Under the pieces are notes generated by a model. That model saw only the letters and a list, made by a program, of their open reading frames with translations. It was not told the DNA's origin and did not search any database. Made by a program: the position numbers and the translations under genes. From Candidatus Staskawiczbacteria bacterium RIFCSPHIGHO2_01_FULL_39_25 (GTDB taxonomy: Bacteria; Patescibacteriota; Minisyncoccia; Minisyncoccales; Staskawiczbacteraceae), in the NCBI GenBank assembly GCA_001820095.1, contig MHOO01000009.1, positions 1-41,204 of the forward strand: a stretch of 41,204 nucleotides of DNA, in the 5' to 3' direction. Below are positions 7,780-13,936 of the stretch, one piece after another; position 1 is the stretch's first letter, and each line of letters starts with the position of its first letter.

Positions 7780-9489
7780 TTACATTTTTTCTGGCGCAGG
7801 TATCCCTAATAACCAAAGCCCATTTTTCATAATAATTGAAAAAGCTTTTGTAATAGCTATTTTGTATGGAGAAAATTCATCATTTTTCTCTACAATTTTA
7901 TTGTTTGCATAATAGTTGTTAAATTCTCTTGCCAATTCGGTCAGGTACGTTGTTATAAGATGGGGCTCATATTCTTGTCCGGCCTTCGCTGCTATTTCAG
8001 GAAACCTGCATAACATTTTTTCTAAATCGGTTATCTTGTCGGGCAAATCCTTAAATAATGGTTTAATTTTTTCCACTTTTGCTTTTTCTAAAACTGACAA
8101 CGCCCGCACTAATGAGTATTGTAAATACGGCCCCGAATCTCCCTCAAAAGAGATAGATTTTTCAATATTGTAAATTATATCACTCCCAATCGACTGCTTA
8201 AGAATGGAATATTTTATAGCTCCAATAGCCACTTTCTCTGCAATTTCATTTTTTTCCCTTTCAGTAAATTTTCTTGCTTCAATTTTTCCTGAAACTATTT
8301 TTTTAACTTCCTCAAATAAAAATTCAAATGTTACCACATTTCCAGTTCTTGAAGACATCTTACCTTCCGGCAAACGTAACATACCATGCCAAATATGCTT
8401 TGTTTTCTTTGCTAGTTCGGGAAACATTTCAGTCATTGCTCCTAATACAACTTTGAAATATTCGATTATTTCATTCCCAGTTACAATAATCGATACATCA
8501 TATTTAAACTTATCGTATTTAATCTTTGCTAGGCCTAATTCTTTTGCTTCATAAGTTGCGAGCCCTTCTGAATTAATAAAAACCCTTGTGTGCAAACCTA
8601 ATTTCTCACCCTTAAAAATGGTGGCGCCTCTCTCACCCTTTTCAAAAATGCCCTTTTTTAATCCATCCTCAACTACTCTTTTCCCAAAAGTAGCAATTTT
8701 ACTTTCAAAAAAGTAGTAATCGAATTTTGTGCCAAGCTTCTTATAAATTTTTTCGAATTCTTTTAAACTTACTTTTCTTCCCTCTTCGTATAATTTATTA
8801 ATTCCCTTATCACTTTTATCATATATTTTTCTGTTAATCTCTATAATTTCTTTCTTAATATCTCCGTCGCTTTCGTACGCTTGAGAACCATATGCATAAC
8901 CTGCTGAAAAATCCTTTAAACTATCGAAATCAAATGAAGAATTTCTATGCTTTCTTATATCCATTACACCCCAAATTGCTTTTGCTACATGCAATCCTAC
9001 ATCCCCTTGATAATTAGCTCTTTTAACGTTACCCCCCTGAAATTCAATAATTCTTGATATTGATTCCCCAGTAGAGTTATTACTCAAATGCCCAATGTGA
9101 AATACCTTAAATGGATTGGGATCAGTATACTCCACAATAACTTTTTTATCTTTTAAAATATTATTTCTACCAAAAATTTTAGGATGTTTTAAAACTTCTT
9201 TTACAGTATCCTTAAAAAAATCCCGTGAAAGGTAAAAATTAATGAAACCGGGGGAAGCTGCTTCAATTTTTTCAAAAAGACTGTGTTGGCCAATTCCACC
9301 AGCAACTTTTTTAGCTATTTCCAAGGGGTTTTTTTTCAATTCCTTGGCTATCTGCAAGGCAATATTCGTAGAATAATCCCCATAAGTTTTTTCTACCGGA
9401 CGTTCAACAACAATTTCAGGGACGCCAAAATCGCCAAATTCTTTTTTAATGGCTGCCCTAACTAACTTTTCTATTTGTTGTTGTACCAT
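7780..9489 (-). CDS. argS: Arginyl-tRNA synthetase
   Basis: This class I synthetase charges tRNA-Arg. The 569-residue protein carries an N-terminal Arg-S additional domain (1-85) and HIGH at 131-134 (DPNPFKVFHIGHLSNN). The KMSKS region is the arginine-type variant MSSRTGNVV. A C-terminal DALR helical anticodon-binding domain ends in GLWLLGIPAPEKM, a typical ArgRS terminus. Its start overlaps the end of the UMP kinase gene by one base (TAATG), which indicates coupled translation. Its cognate tRNA-Arg(GCG) lies at 12293-12367. Confidence 0.95.
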   Translation of the reverse strand: MVQQQIEKLVRAAIKKEFGDFGVPEIVVERPVEKTYGDYSTNIALQIAKELKKNPLEIAKKVAGGIGQHSLFEKIEAASPGFINFYLSRDFFKDTVKEVLKHPKIFGRNNILKDKKVIVEYTDPNPFKVFHIGHLSNNSTGESISRIIEFQGGNVKRANYQGDVGLHVAKAIWGVMDIRKHRNSSFDFDSLKDFSAGYAYGSQAYESDGDIKKEIIEINRKIYDKSDKGINKLYEEGRKVSLKEFEKIYKKLGTKFDYYFFESKIATFGKRVVEDGLKKGIFEKGERGATIFKGEKLGLHTRVFINSEGLATYEAKELGLAKIKYDKFKYDVSIIVTGNEIIEYFKVVLGAMTEMFPELAKKTKHIWHGMLRLPEGKMSSRTGNVVTFEFLFEEVKKIVSGKIEARKFTEREKNEIAEKVAIGAIKYSILKQSIGSDIIYNIEKSISFEGDSGPYLQYSLVRALSVLEKAKVEKIKPLFKDLPDKITDLEKMLCRFPEIAAKAGQEYEPHLITTYLTELAREFNNYYANNKIVEKNDEFSPYKIAITKAFSIIMKNGLWLLGIPAPEKM

Positions 9490-10166
9490 TATTGGATAAC
9501 CGTTCCCACAAACGGCTTATTATTTAAAAAGTCTTCAAGCCGCTCTAGTTTTTTACCGTTGATAATAGCCACTTTTATTTTTAAAATTTCTGCCATTTTT
9601 GATGCCCTGGGGTCAAATGGCGCTGATAAACCCGGCGTCCATTTATTGCCCACCATCTTCCTGAAATCCTTCCAACTAATTTCTTTTAACGGCCTTGCAT
9701 CCTTATAACGGTTGGGATCTTTATCATGAATATGATTAATATTGGTCATATTGATAATAGTTTTAATACCCATATTTTTGGCAAGCATTACCGAGCAATA
9801 GTCTGTTGACCAACCTGGCTTCCAACCGGCAAATATTATCACATCCCGCCTTGAATTCACCTTTTTTGTAGGATCAATAAGCACATGGTCAAAGGAAAGC
9901 TTATCAAATGATTGTTTTACCACTTCTGCGTTCAGCCTTGAAATATTAATTCCTATCTGATCCCGTTCTTTATTGTCAGCGCCAAAATCTAACAAGGCTT
10001 TCTGGTAGCTTCTGCATATTTTCCCCCCACCGACAAAAATAAAAAACCTCTTTTTTTGAAGATGTTTTGTAATTGTTTTTTTAAAAACCTTCAAAAAAGC
10101 GGTATCAATATCGCTAGGGGCCACCAGCGACCCGCCTAAAGAAACGATAACAGCTTCTTTTATCAT
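9489..10166 (-). CDS. pyrH: UMP kinase, archaeal-type (amino acid kinase family)
   Basis: This 225-residue protein is of the amino-acid-kinase fold and probably phosphorylates UMP to UDP in pyrimidine supply. VSLGGSLV (8-15) and FVGGGK (44-49) form the phosphate-binding loops. A later INMTNINHIHDKDPNRYKDA segment matches the nucleotide site of archaeal-type uridylate kinases, including the DKDP motif. It is first in the argS-ileS-recO transcription group. A minus-strand promoter is visible: TTGTTT (10195-10200), 16 bases, then TAAAAT (10173-10178). The -10 lies only six bases from the ATG, which predicts a leaderless mRNA. The bacterial PyrH subtype or another carbamate/acetylglutamate kinase is less likely. 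Confidence 0.85.
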   Translation of the reverse strand: MIKEAVIVSLGGSLVAPSDIDTAFLKVFKKTITKHLQKKRFFIFVGGGKICRSYQKALLDFGADNKERDQIGINISRLNAEVVKQSFDKLSFDHVLIDPTKKVNSRRDVIIFAGWKPGWSTDYCSVMLAKNMGIKTIINMTNINHIHDKDPNRYKDARPLKEISWKDFRKMVGNKWTPGLSAPFDPRASKMAEILKIKVAIINGKKLERLEDFLNNKPFVGTVIQ

Positions 10167-10172
10167 TTAAAA

Positions 10173-10200
10173 ATTTTATCATAAAAAAGCGTAAAAACAA
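10173..10200 (-). promoter_or_regulatory. Leaderless-type promoter of the UMP kinase operon
   Basis: Minus-strand TTGTTT (10195-10200), a spacer of 16 and TAAAAT (10173-10178). Six bases separate the -10 from the start codon (10164-10166), so transcription should begin at or next to the ATG. Confidence 0.5.
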
Positions 10201-10207
10201 AGTGGGA

Positions 10208-10236
10208 TTGATACATCACAAGATACTTGCTACTAT
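10208..10236 (+). promoter_or_regulatory. Promoter of the small membrane protein gene
   Basis: TTGATA (10208-10213) and TACTAT (10231-10236) are separated by 17 bases. The predicted start near 10243 leaves a leader of about 30 bases with a ribosome binding site. Confidence 0.55.
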
Positions 10237-10274
10237 GGATTAACCTCGGCACCTTAACATTATGGAGACCAATT

Positions 10275-10556
10275 ATGTCCAAATACAAGGAACGAGCCGG
10301 ACGCGCATGGCACATGATATCTATGATCATATTGTACATTGCCTACACCTGGCCAATTAGTGCTAAAAATTCTGAAGAAACGAATGCGGCATTCTGGAAA
10401 TTAATATCCTGTTTAGGCATTGTAACGCTGTGCCTGTTAATTGTTGCAATCACCAGTTGGTATCGCATTGATATACTCAAATTTTTGGACAGGTTTAAAA
10501 ATCTCACCATCAAAATCCGCAAACGGAAAAAAGACCTTGAATTTGATAAGCTCTAA
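10275..10556 (+). CDS. Small two-helix membrane protein
   Basis: This 93-residue protein is not recognised. The start at 10275 (MSKYKERAGRAW...) is chosen because GGAG lies seven bases upstream; the frame also opens at 10227 without such a site. Two hydrophobic segments are seen, about residues 14-29 (MISMIILYIAYTWPIS) and 41-63 (LISCLGIVTLCLLIVAI...). A basic cytoplasmic tail (KIRKRKKDLEFDKL) follows. It is a single-gene unit with its own promoter and strong terminator, divergent from the UMP kinase operon. The visible Shine-Dalgarno site sets it apart from most core genes here. Confidence 0.65.
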   Translation: MSKYKERAGRAWHMISMIILYIAYTWPISAKNSEETNAAFWKLISCLGIVTLCLLIVAITSWYRIDILKFLDRFKNLTIKIRKRKKDLEFDKL

Positions 10557-10565
10557 CGCAAACAA

Positions 10566-10597
10566 AAAGCCCCGCCAAAAGCCGGGGCTCTTTTTTA
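10566..10597 (+). terminator. Strong intrinsic terminator
   Basis: AGCCCCG pairs with CGGGGCT around a short loop, followed by a T run. It lies ten bases after the stop of the small membrane protein, and its A tract could also serve the opposite strand. Confidence 0.85.
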
Positions 10598-10617
10598 CCT
10601 TTTATATACTAGACCTA

Positions 10618-11001
10618 CTATATTTTCTCCGCTCGCCACTGTTCATTAACCCATAAAAGAATAATTTCTCCCCCAAATCCAAACGATTCAACGGTTTTTT
10701 TAGCTTTTTGCAAGTGCAAAAGCTGGATATCTTTTTCAACTGGATTCCCCGCGCACCCATGGTGCCCCACAATAGCCAGCACCGTGGCCCTATGATGGTG
10801 GAAAGAAATTCCCACTCTTGTTTTTATGTTCTCAATAATAGAGGAGTTAATATTTTCTGCCAAAATTTTATTGGGACCGGGTTCTGTCACCATATCCACA
10901 AAATCCACCTTGTAGGCATCTTTCATATAATTTTTAACCGCGTCTTGGACCCTGCCGTCCATGCAGTTAATAGCGCACGCAAATGTTTGTTTTGTTTCCA
11001 T
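10618..11001 (-). CDS. Short beta-carbonic-anhydrase-like protein
   Basis: The 127-residue protein carries the zinc-site pattern of beta-carbonic anhydrases. Cys13-x-Asp15-x-Arg17 lies in INCMDGRVQ, and His80-x-x-Cys83 in VGHHGCAGNP. In the family these residues bind zinc (C, H, C) and form the Asp-Arg dyad. At 127 residues it is much shorter than ordinary enzymes (about 200) and lacks the N-terminal arm. It may be a minimal member, a non-hydrating relative or an inactive form. It lies downstream, on the same strand, of the large palindrome at 11029-11340. No Shine-Dalgarno site is visible. Confidence 0.7.
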   Translation of the reverse strand: METKQTFACAINCMDGRVQDAVKNYMKDAYKVDFVDMVTEPGPNKILAENINSSIIENIKTRVGISFHHHRATVLAIVGHHGCAGNPVEKDIQLLHLQKAKKTVESFGFGGEIILLWVNEQWRAEKI

Positions 11002-11028
11002 AATATTTTTATGTTAATTGCAGTATTA

Positions 11029-11340
11029 AGGGGTGTGGGACTCGAACAGAACCACTTGAGCTCTCGTATATTGCTTGTATTCAAGGATTGAGGAATGAAA
11101 CGATGCCTTGCGCATCGTTTCATTCTGAATACGAAGAAGACAAGCAAGTGACAGAGCCCGAAGGGAAGCGAAAACAGAGATGATGTCTGCGTTGCGACTT
11201 CGGAAACATAGCGCAAGGCTATGTTTCCTCGTCGCGCCTTGACCTCATCTCTGTTTTCGAGGACGGGGCGAATTTGCTAAAGCAAATTACGCCTCGCGTC
11301 CCTACTTCTCAAGCTGGTTCTGTTCGAGTCCCACACCCCT
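11029..11340. ncRNA. Large branched palindromic element / structured RNA
   Basis: A perfect 26-bp stem (11029-11054 with 11315-11340), extended by six pairs past a one-base bulge (11055-11060 with 11308-11313), closes a 247-base interior with three arms. Arm 1: TTGCTTG/CAAGCAA (11071-11077, 11141-11147), GTATTCA/TGAATAC, and a 12-bp terminal hairpin (11094-11105, 11113-11124) with loop CCTTGCG. Arm 2: a 14-bp stem (11170-11183, 11245-11258) ending in an 11-bp hairpin (11202-11212, 11218-11228) whose loop region CGCAAGG is complementary to the loop of arm 1. Arm 3: GGACG/CGTCC, GGCG/CGCC and AATTTGCT/AGCAAATT (11261-11301). The outer arms share GTTCGAGTCCCAC with the T-arm of tRNA-Ser(TGA). 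No credible protein is encoded. The strand of transcription is not known. It could be a large structured RNA, a non-autonomous mobile element or a recombination site. Confidence 0.7.
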
Positions 11341-12010
11341 AGGGGGCATCCACACGCAACACGGGCAAAACCCCTGATCCATTTACATAAATATTATTAG
11401 CAAAATACAGGTCAAGCGAAACTCTTACCGTATTATTTGCTAATGGCTCCAATGAAACCTCCCCTTTTAAAAGACTCCTCGCTACAAGCCCTTGATCTAG
11501 AGATTGGCCATTAAAATCACTTCTGCCTAGTGATGGATTGAATACATAGGTCGCTTTCTCAAAACTTTTAAAATTGAAAACGGTAATTTCCCTGATATGG
11601 GATGTATTGCTATCCTTCATCGCTATTACATAATCTTTGGGGCATGGATTTTGACCGCACGAAGCGCCCGAAGAGATAATTTCAAAATCACAAAATGTTG
11701 GCAAAAAATCTCCCCCGGTAACTTTAAGATTCATGCCGCAACTTGAAACCTGGCTATCTTGAGTTTCTTCTTTAGTGTTTTCTTGGTTAATTGTTTGAGT
11801 GTCAGCTCCTTTATTTTCATTATTTATATTTGATGCATCGTTATTAATAGCAGTATCAGTGACGCCTATATCTTGTTTTTTTTCATGCTGTGTTGCCACA
11901 GAAAACGGCTTCAGGTTTTTTATTTTTACCATATAATATATTCCGCTTCCCAAAAAAAACAATCCCGCAATTATTACTAATAACATTATAAATCCTTTTT
12001 GTTTATTCAT
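11339..12010 (-). CDS. Membrane-anchored hypothetical protein
   Basis: This 223-residue protein starts with a short basic N-terminus (MNKQKGF) and one hydrophobic segment (residues 8-28). A polar linker rich in Asn/Thr/Gln and an extracellular domain of about 130 residues follow. Cysteines in SSCGMNL, PTFCDFEI and SGASCGQNPCPKD suggest disulfides. The N-terminus resembles a prepilin-like anchor, but the usual Glu at position 5 is absent. It is not recognised as a known family. The stop codon TAG (11339-11341) is formed at the very end of the palindrome, so the reading frame may have been cut short by insertion of that element. It lies 24 bases downstream of tRNA-Ser(TGA) on the same strand and may share its transcript. 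Confidence 0.65.
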   Translation of the reverse strand: MNKQKGFIMLLVIIAGLFFLGSGIYYMVKIKNLKPFSVATQHEKKQDIGVTDTAINNDASNINNENKGADTQTINQENTKEETQDSQVSSCGMNLKVTGGDFLPTFCDFEIISSGASCGQNPCPKDYVIAMKDSNTSHIREITVFNFKSFEKATYVFNPSLGRSDFNGQSLDQGLVARSLLKGEVSLEPLANNTVRVSLDLYFANNIYVNGSGVLPVLRVDAP

Positions 12011-12034
12011 AGCCGTAATCCTAAATTACTAAAG

Positions 12035-12117
12035 CGGAGGAGGTGGGACTCGAACCCACGAACCCCGAAGGGTCACGGTTTTCAAGACCGTTCTAATAGC
12101 CGCTATAGGACTCCTCC
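12035..12117 (-). tRNA. tRNA-Ser (anticodon TGA)
   Basis: A class II tRNA read on the minus strand. The acceptor is GGAGGAG/CTCCTCC with discriminator G. The anticodon arm is ACGGT-CTTGAAA-ACCGT, giving anticodon TGA. A long variable arm (GACCCTTCGGGGTTC) and the T-arm GTGGG-TTCGAGT-CCCAC follow. The CCA end is not encoded. Confidence 0.93.
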
Positions 12118-12192
12118 GATTGATTTTTATCATAAATTTAATTAAAAATCAAATTGACTTAATTAGTTTTTAAGGTTAAGCTAAAAAGCACT

Positions 12193-12282
12193 GGAGAGGT
12201 GCGTGAGTGGTTTAAACGAAAGGTTTGCTAAACCTTGCCGGCGCAAGCTGGCTCGTGGGTTCAAATCCCACCCTCTCCGCCA
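12193..12282 (+). tRNA. tRNA-Ser (anticodon GCT)
   Basis: A class II tRNA with acceptor GGAGAGG/CCTCTCC and discriminator G, followed by an encoded CCA (12280-12282). The anticodon arm is AAGGT-TTGCTAA-ACCTT, giving GCT. A long variable arm and the T-loop TTCAAAT are present. It is divergent from tRNA-Ser(TGA), 75 bases away. Confidence 0.93.
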
Positions 12283-12292
12283 AATTGTAAAG

Positions 12293-12367
12293 GTCCCCAT
12301 AGTTCAGTGGATAGAATACGAGCTTGCGGAGCTCGGGACGGAAGTTCGACTCTTCCTGGGGACACCA
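12293..12367 (+). tRNA. tRNA-Arg (anticodon GCG)
   Basis: Acceptor GTCCCCA/TGGGGAC, discriminator A and an encoded CCA (12365-12367). The anticodon arm is CGAGC-TTGCGGA-GCTCG, giving GCG, which reads CGC and CGU. It lies ten bases after tRNA-Ser(GCT), so the two form one transcript. A G34 in an Arg CGN tRNA is unusual, since most bacteria use ACG (inosine). Confidence 0.9.
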
Positions 12368-12557
12368 CATTGAAAGATTTAGGGCAATATATCGTCATAA
12401 TAGGTGTAGGGATGTAAGATGCATTCCCATAGGTAACGAAAAATCTTGCATTTTCATAATTTTCTCTAAAAAAGATTTGCCAGTTATACAGTCTTTATAC
12501 TTACTTTAGAAACTAGGCAGAATCCTCTAGAAATAACTATGGAATAGCAAAAAATTT

Positions 12558-13496
12558 ATGGAAAATAATAAAAACATTATTCTTACGGTTGTCATTGTGG
12601 CTTTAATCGCGCTGGCTGCGCTGGGCGTTTACTATTACAATCAGGAAATCCCTGAAAATGGCGACTCAACTACCAACGGCACAGAGCAGGGAAAAATGAT
12701 CTTAGGCATTACTGATGCGGCGGCCTCCATGGAAAACATCAGTTCAGTATGGCTTACGGTAAATAAAGTAGAAATCCACGATGAAACAAAAGGATGGATT
12801 GTCGTATCAAATGAAACCAAGCAGTATGATCTTCTCGCCTTAAAGCAGTCGGGAGCCATAGCATTGCTTGCCACTGCCGATATTGATGCTGGCACTTATA
12901 ATCAAGTGAGAATTATGGTAAGCAAAGTGGTAGTAGTAGAAAACGGCGTAGAAAAAGAAGCAAAGCTGCCTTCTAAAGAGTTGAAAATTGTAGGAAGATT
13001 CGTAGTTAATGAAGATAAAACATCCACAGCAGTGTTTGACTTCTTGGCAGACAAATCGTTGCATGTAACCGGAAATGGCAAAATTATTTTTGCTCCGGTT
13101 ATAAAATTGGATTCAAAAAGCAATGCTGATGTCCAAGTAAAAACCAATAGCGAGGTAACCATAAACGGCGGGAGGAAAGAAGATGAAAAAACCGTGGGAA
13201 TGGATGAAAAAGGCGAGCTGAAAGTAAATTTTATCCTAGACACCAAAGACGGAGTTGATATTCTGGGAGATGTCATAAAAATTATGGTAAAAGGAGAGAG
13301 TGAAAGCAACGCAAAAATAAGCGCCAATACTGCTATTGATACCGCCGTAGACAAAGGATATCTGGATGTTGCGCTTTCCGTGAAGATGACCACCCAGAAT
13401 AACACCAAGGCATGGATGGTAAGCGGATTAAAAGACTTGGAACTGAAAAACATACTGATTAATGCATCAACCGGCACCGTAATAACTGCCGAATAG
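12558..13496 (+). CDS. Membrane-anchored DUF4382 protein
   Basis: The 312-residue protein has an N-terminal membrane anchor (residues 6-27, IILTVVIVALIALAALGVYY). A polar linker leads into a domain matching DUF4382 by its pattern: LGITDAAASMENISSVWLTV near residue 48, then W..V, LLAL.. and AGTYNQVRIMV near residue 112. DUF4382 proteins are surface or periplasmic beta-sandwich proteins with no assigned enzymatic role. The C-terminal half (residues 200-312) is a second beta-rich region without an obvious family. It follows the tRNA-Ser/tRNA-Arg pair by about 190 bases, in which I see no clear promoter or gene, and ends at a palindromic terminator. Confidence 0.8.
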   Translation: MENNKNIILTVVIVALIALAALGVYYYNQEIPENGDSTTNGTEQGKMILGITDAAASMENISSVWLTVNKVEIHDETKGWIVVSNETKQYDLLALKQSGAIALLATADIDAGTYNQVRIMVSKVVVVENGVEKEAKLPSKELKIVGRFVVNEDKTSTAVFDFLADKSLHVTGNGKIIFAPVIKLDSKSNADVQVKTNSEVTINGGRKEDEKTVGMDEKGELKVNFILDTKDGVDILGDVIKIMVKGESESNAKISANTAIDTAVDKGYLDVALSVKMTTQNNTKAWMVSGLKDLELKNILINASTGTVITAE

Positions 13497-13507
13497 TTGC
13501 GCCATTA

Positions 13508-13534
13508 ACAAAAGCCCCATATGGGGCTTTTGTT
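13508..13534. terminator. Palindromic intrinsic terminator
   Basis: ACAAAAGCCCC and its complement meet around AT, with a T run beyond. It follows the DUF4382 gene by about twelve bases. A second hairpin of terminator type (AAAAAGCAATC 13565-13575 with GATTGCTTTTT 13581-13591) lies a little further on. Confidence 0.8.
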
Positions 13535-13606
13535 TTTCAGAACAGCTTTAGGCCTTGAATTACGAAAAAGCAATCAACAAGATTGCTTTTTTTAAATTTT
13601 TGTAGG

Positions 13607-13615
13607 TTATCCACA
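13607..13615 (+). promoter_or_regulatory. Perfect DnaA box upstream of nrdA
   Basis: TTATCCACA is the strong consensus DnaA-binding 9-mer. DnaA is known to regulate nrdAB in Escherichia coli, so a role in tying dNTP synthesis to replication is plausible. A single 9-mer can arise by chance. Confidence 0.45.
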
Positions 13616-13637
13616 GGATTTATTCGTTGACAAGCAG

Positions 13638-13666
13638 TTGTTTGTTTTTTTTATTTTTTATATAAT
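13638..13666 (+). promoter_or_regulatory. Probable nrdA promoter
   Basis: TTGTTT (13638-13643), a spacer of 17 and TATAAT (13661-13666). A TTGACA at 13627 is too far from the -10 to be its partner. The predicted transcript has a leader of about 265 bases that contains the palindrome at 13699-13718 and the long hairpin at 13743-13917. Confidence 0.5.
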
Positions 13667-13698
13667 AGAATAATTCAAAAAAATTTAAATTTTTTACC

Positions 13699-13718
13699 TC
13701 CAACACCATGGTGTTGGA
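13699..13718. repeat. 20-base perfect palindrome
   Basis: TCCAACACCATGGTGTTGGA is self-complementary and is followed by AAAATTTTT. It could act as an operator or an early terminator/attenuator in the nrdA leader. Confidence 0.6.
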
Positions 13719-13742
13719 AAATTTTTCGCCAAAATTTTAATA

Positions 13743-13917
13743 ACTTTGAATCACGAAATGCTTTCGCGGTATTTTTCCAGAATTTGGAGATAGAAATTTG
13801 ATAGAATTTTCAGGCTTACGCAACGCGTCCGCCTGAAAATTATAGCGAATTTATAGCCCAAATTCTGGGAAAAGACCCGAAACTCGTTTTTTCAAGGTGC
13901 ATTTCGTAATTCAAAGT
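13743..13917. repeat. 175-base long imperfect hairpin before nrdA
   Basis: The ends pair over 19 bases with one mismatch (13743-13761 with 13899-13917). Inside, CCAGAATTTGG (13777-13787) pairs with CCAAATTCTGG (13858-13868), and AATTTTCAGGC (13805-13815) with GCCTGAAAATT (13831-13841). The whole segment can thus fold as one tall stem-loop. The terminal motif TTGAATTACGAAA also occurs at 13555-13567. It may be a miniature mobile element or an mRNA leader structure controlling nrdA. Confidence 0.65.
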
Positions 13918-13936
13918 ATTAATAACTATTTAAAAC

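Noticed and set aside
10923-11216. A 97-residue protein on the minus strand
   Set aside because: It runs across the palindrome and overlaps the carbonic-anhydrase-like gene in another frame; its composition is not protein-like.
11029-11340. RNase P RNA, SRP RNA or an integron attC site
   Set aside because: I could not find the conserved RNase P core words or the SRP Alu/S-domain motifs, and the element is far larger and more branched than attC sites.
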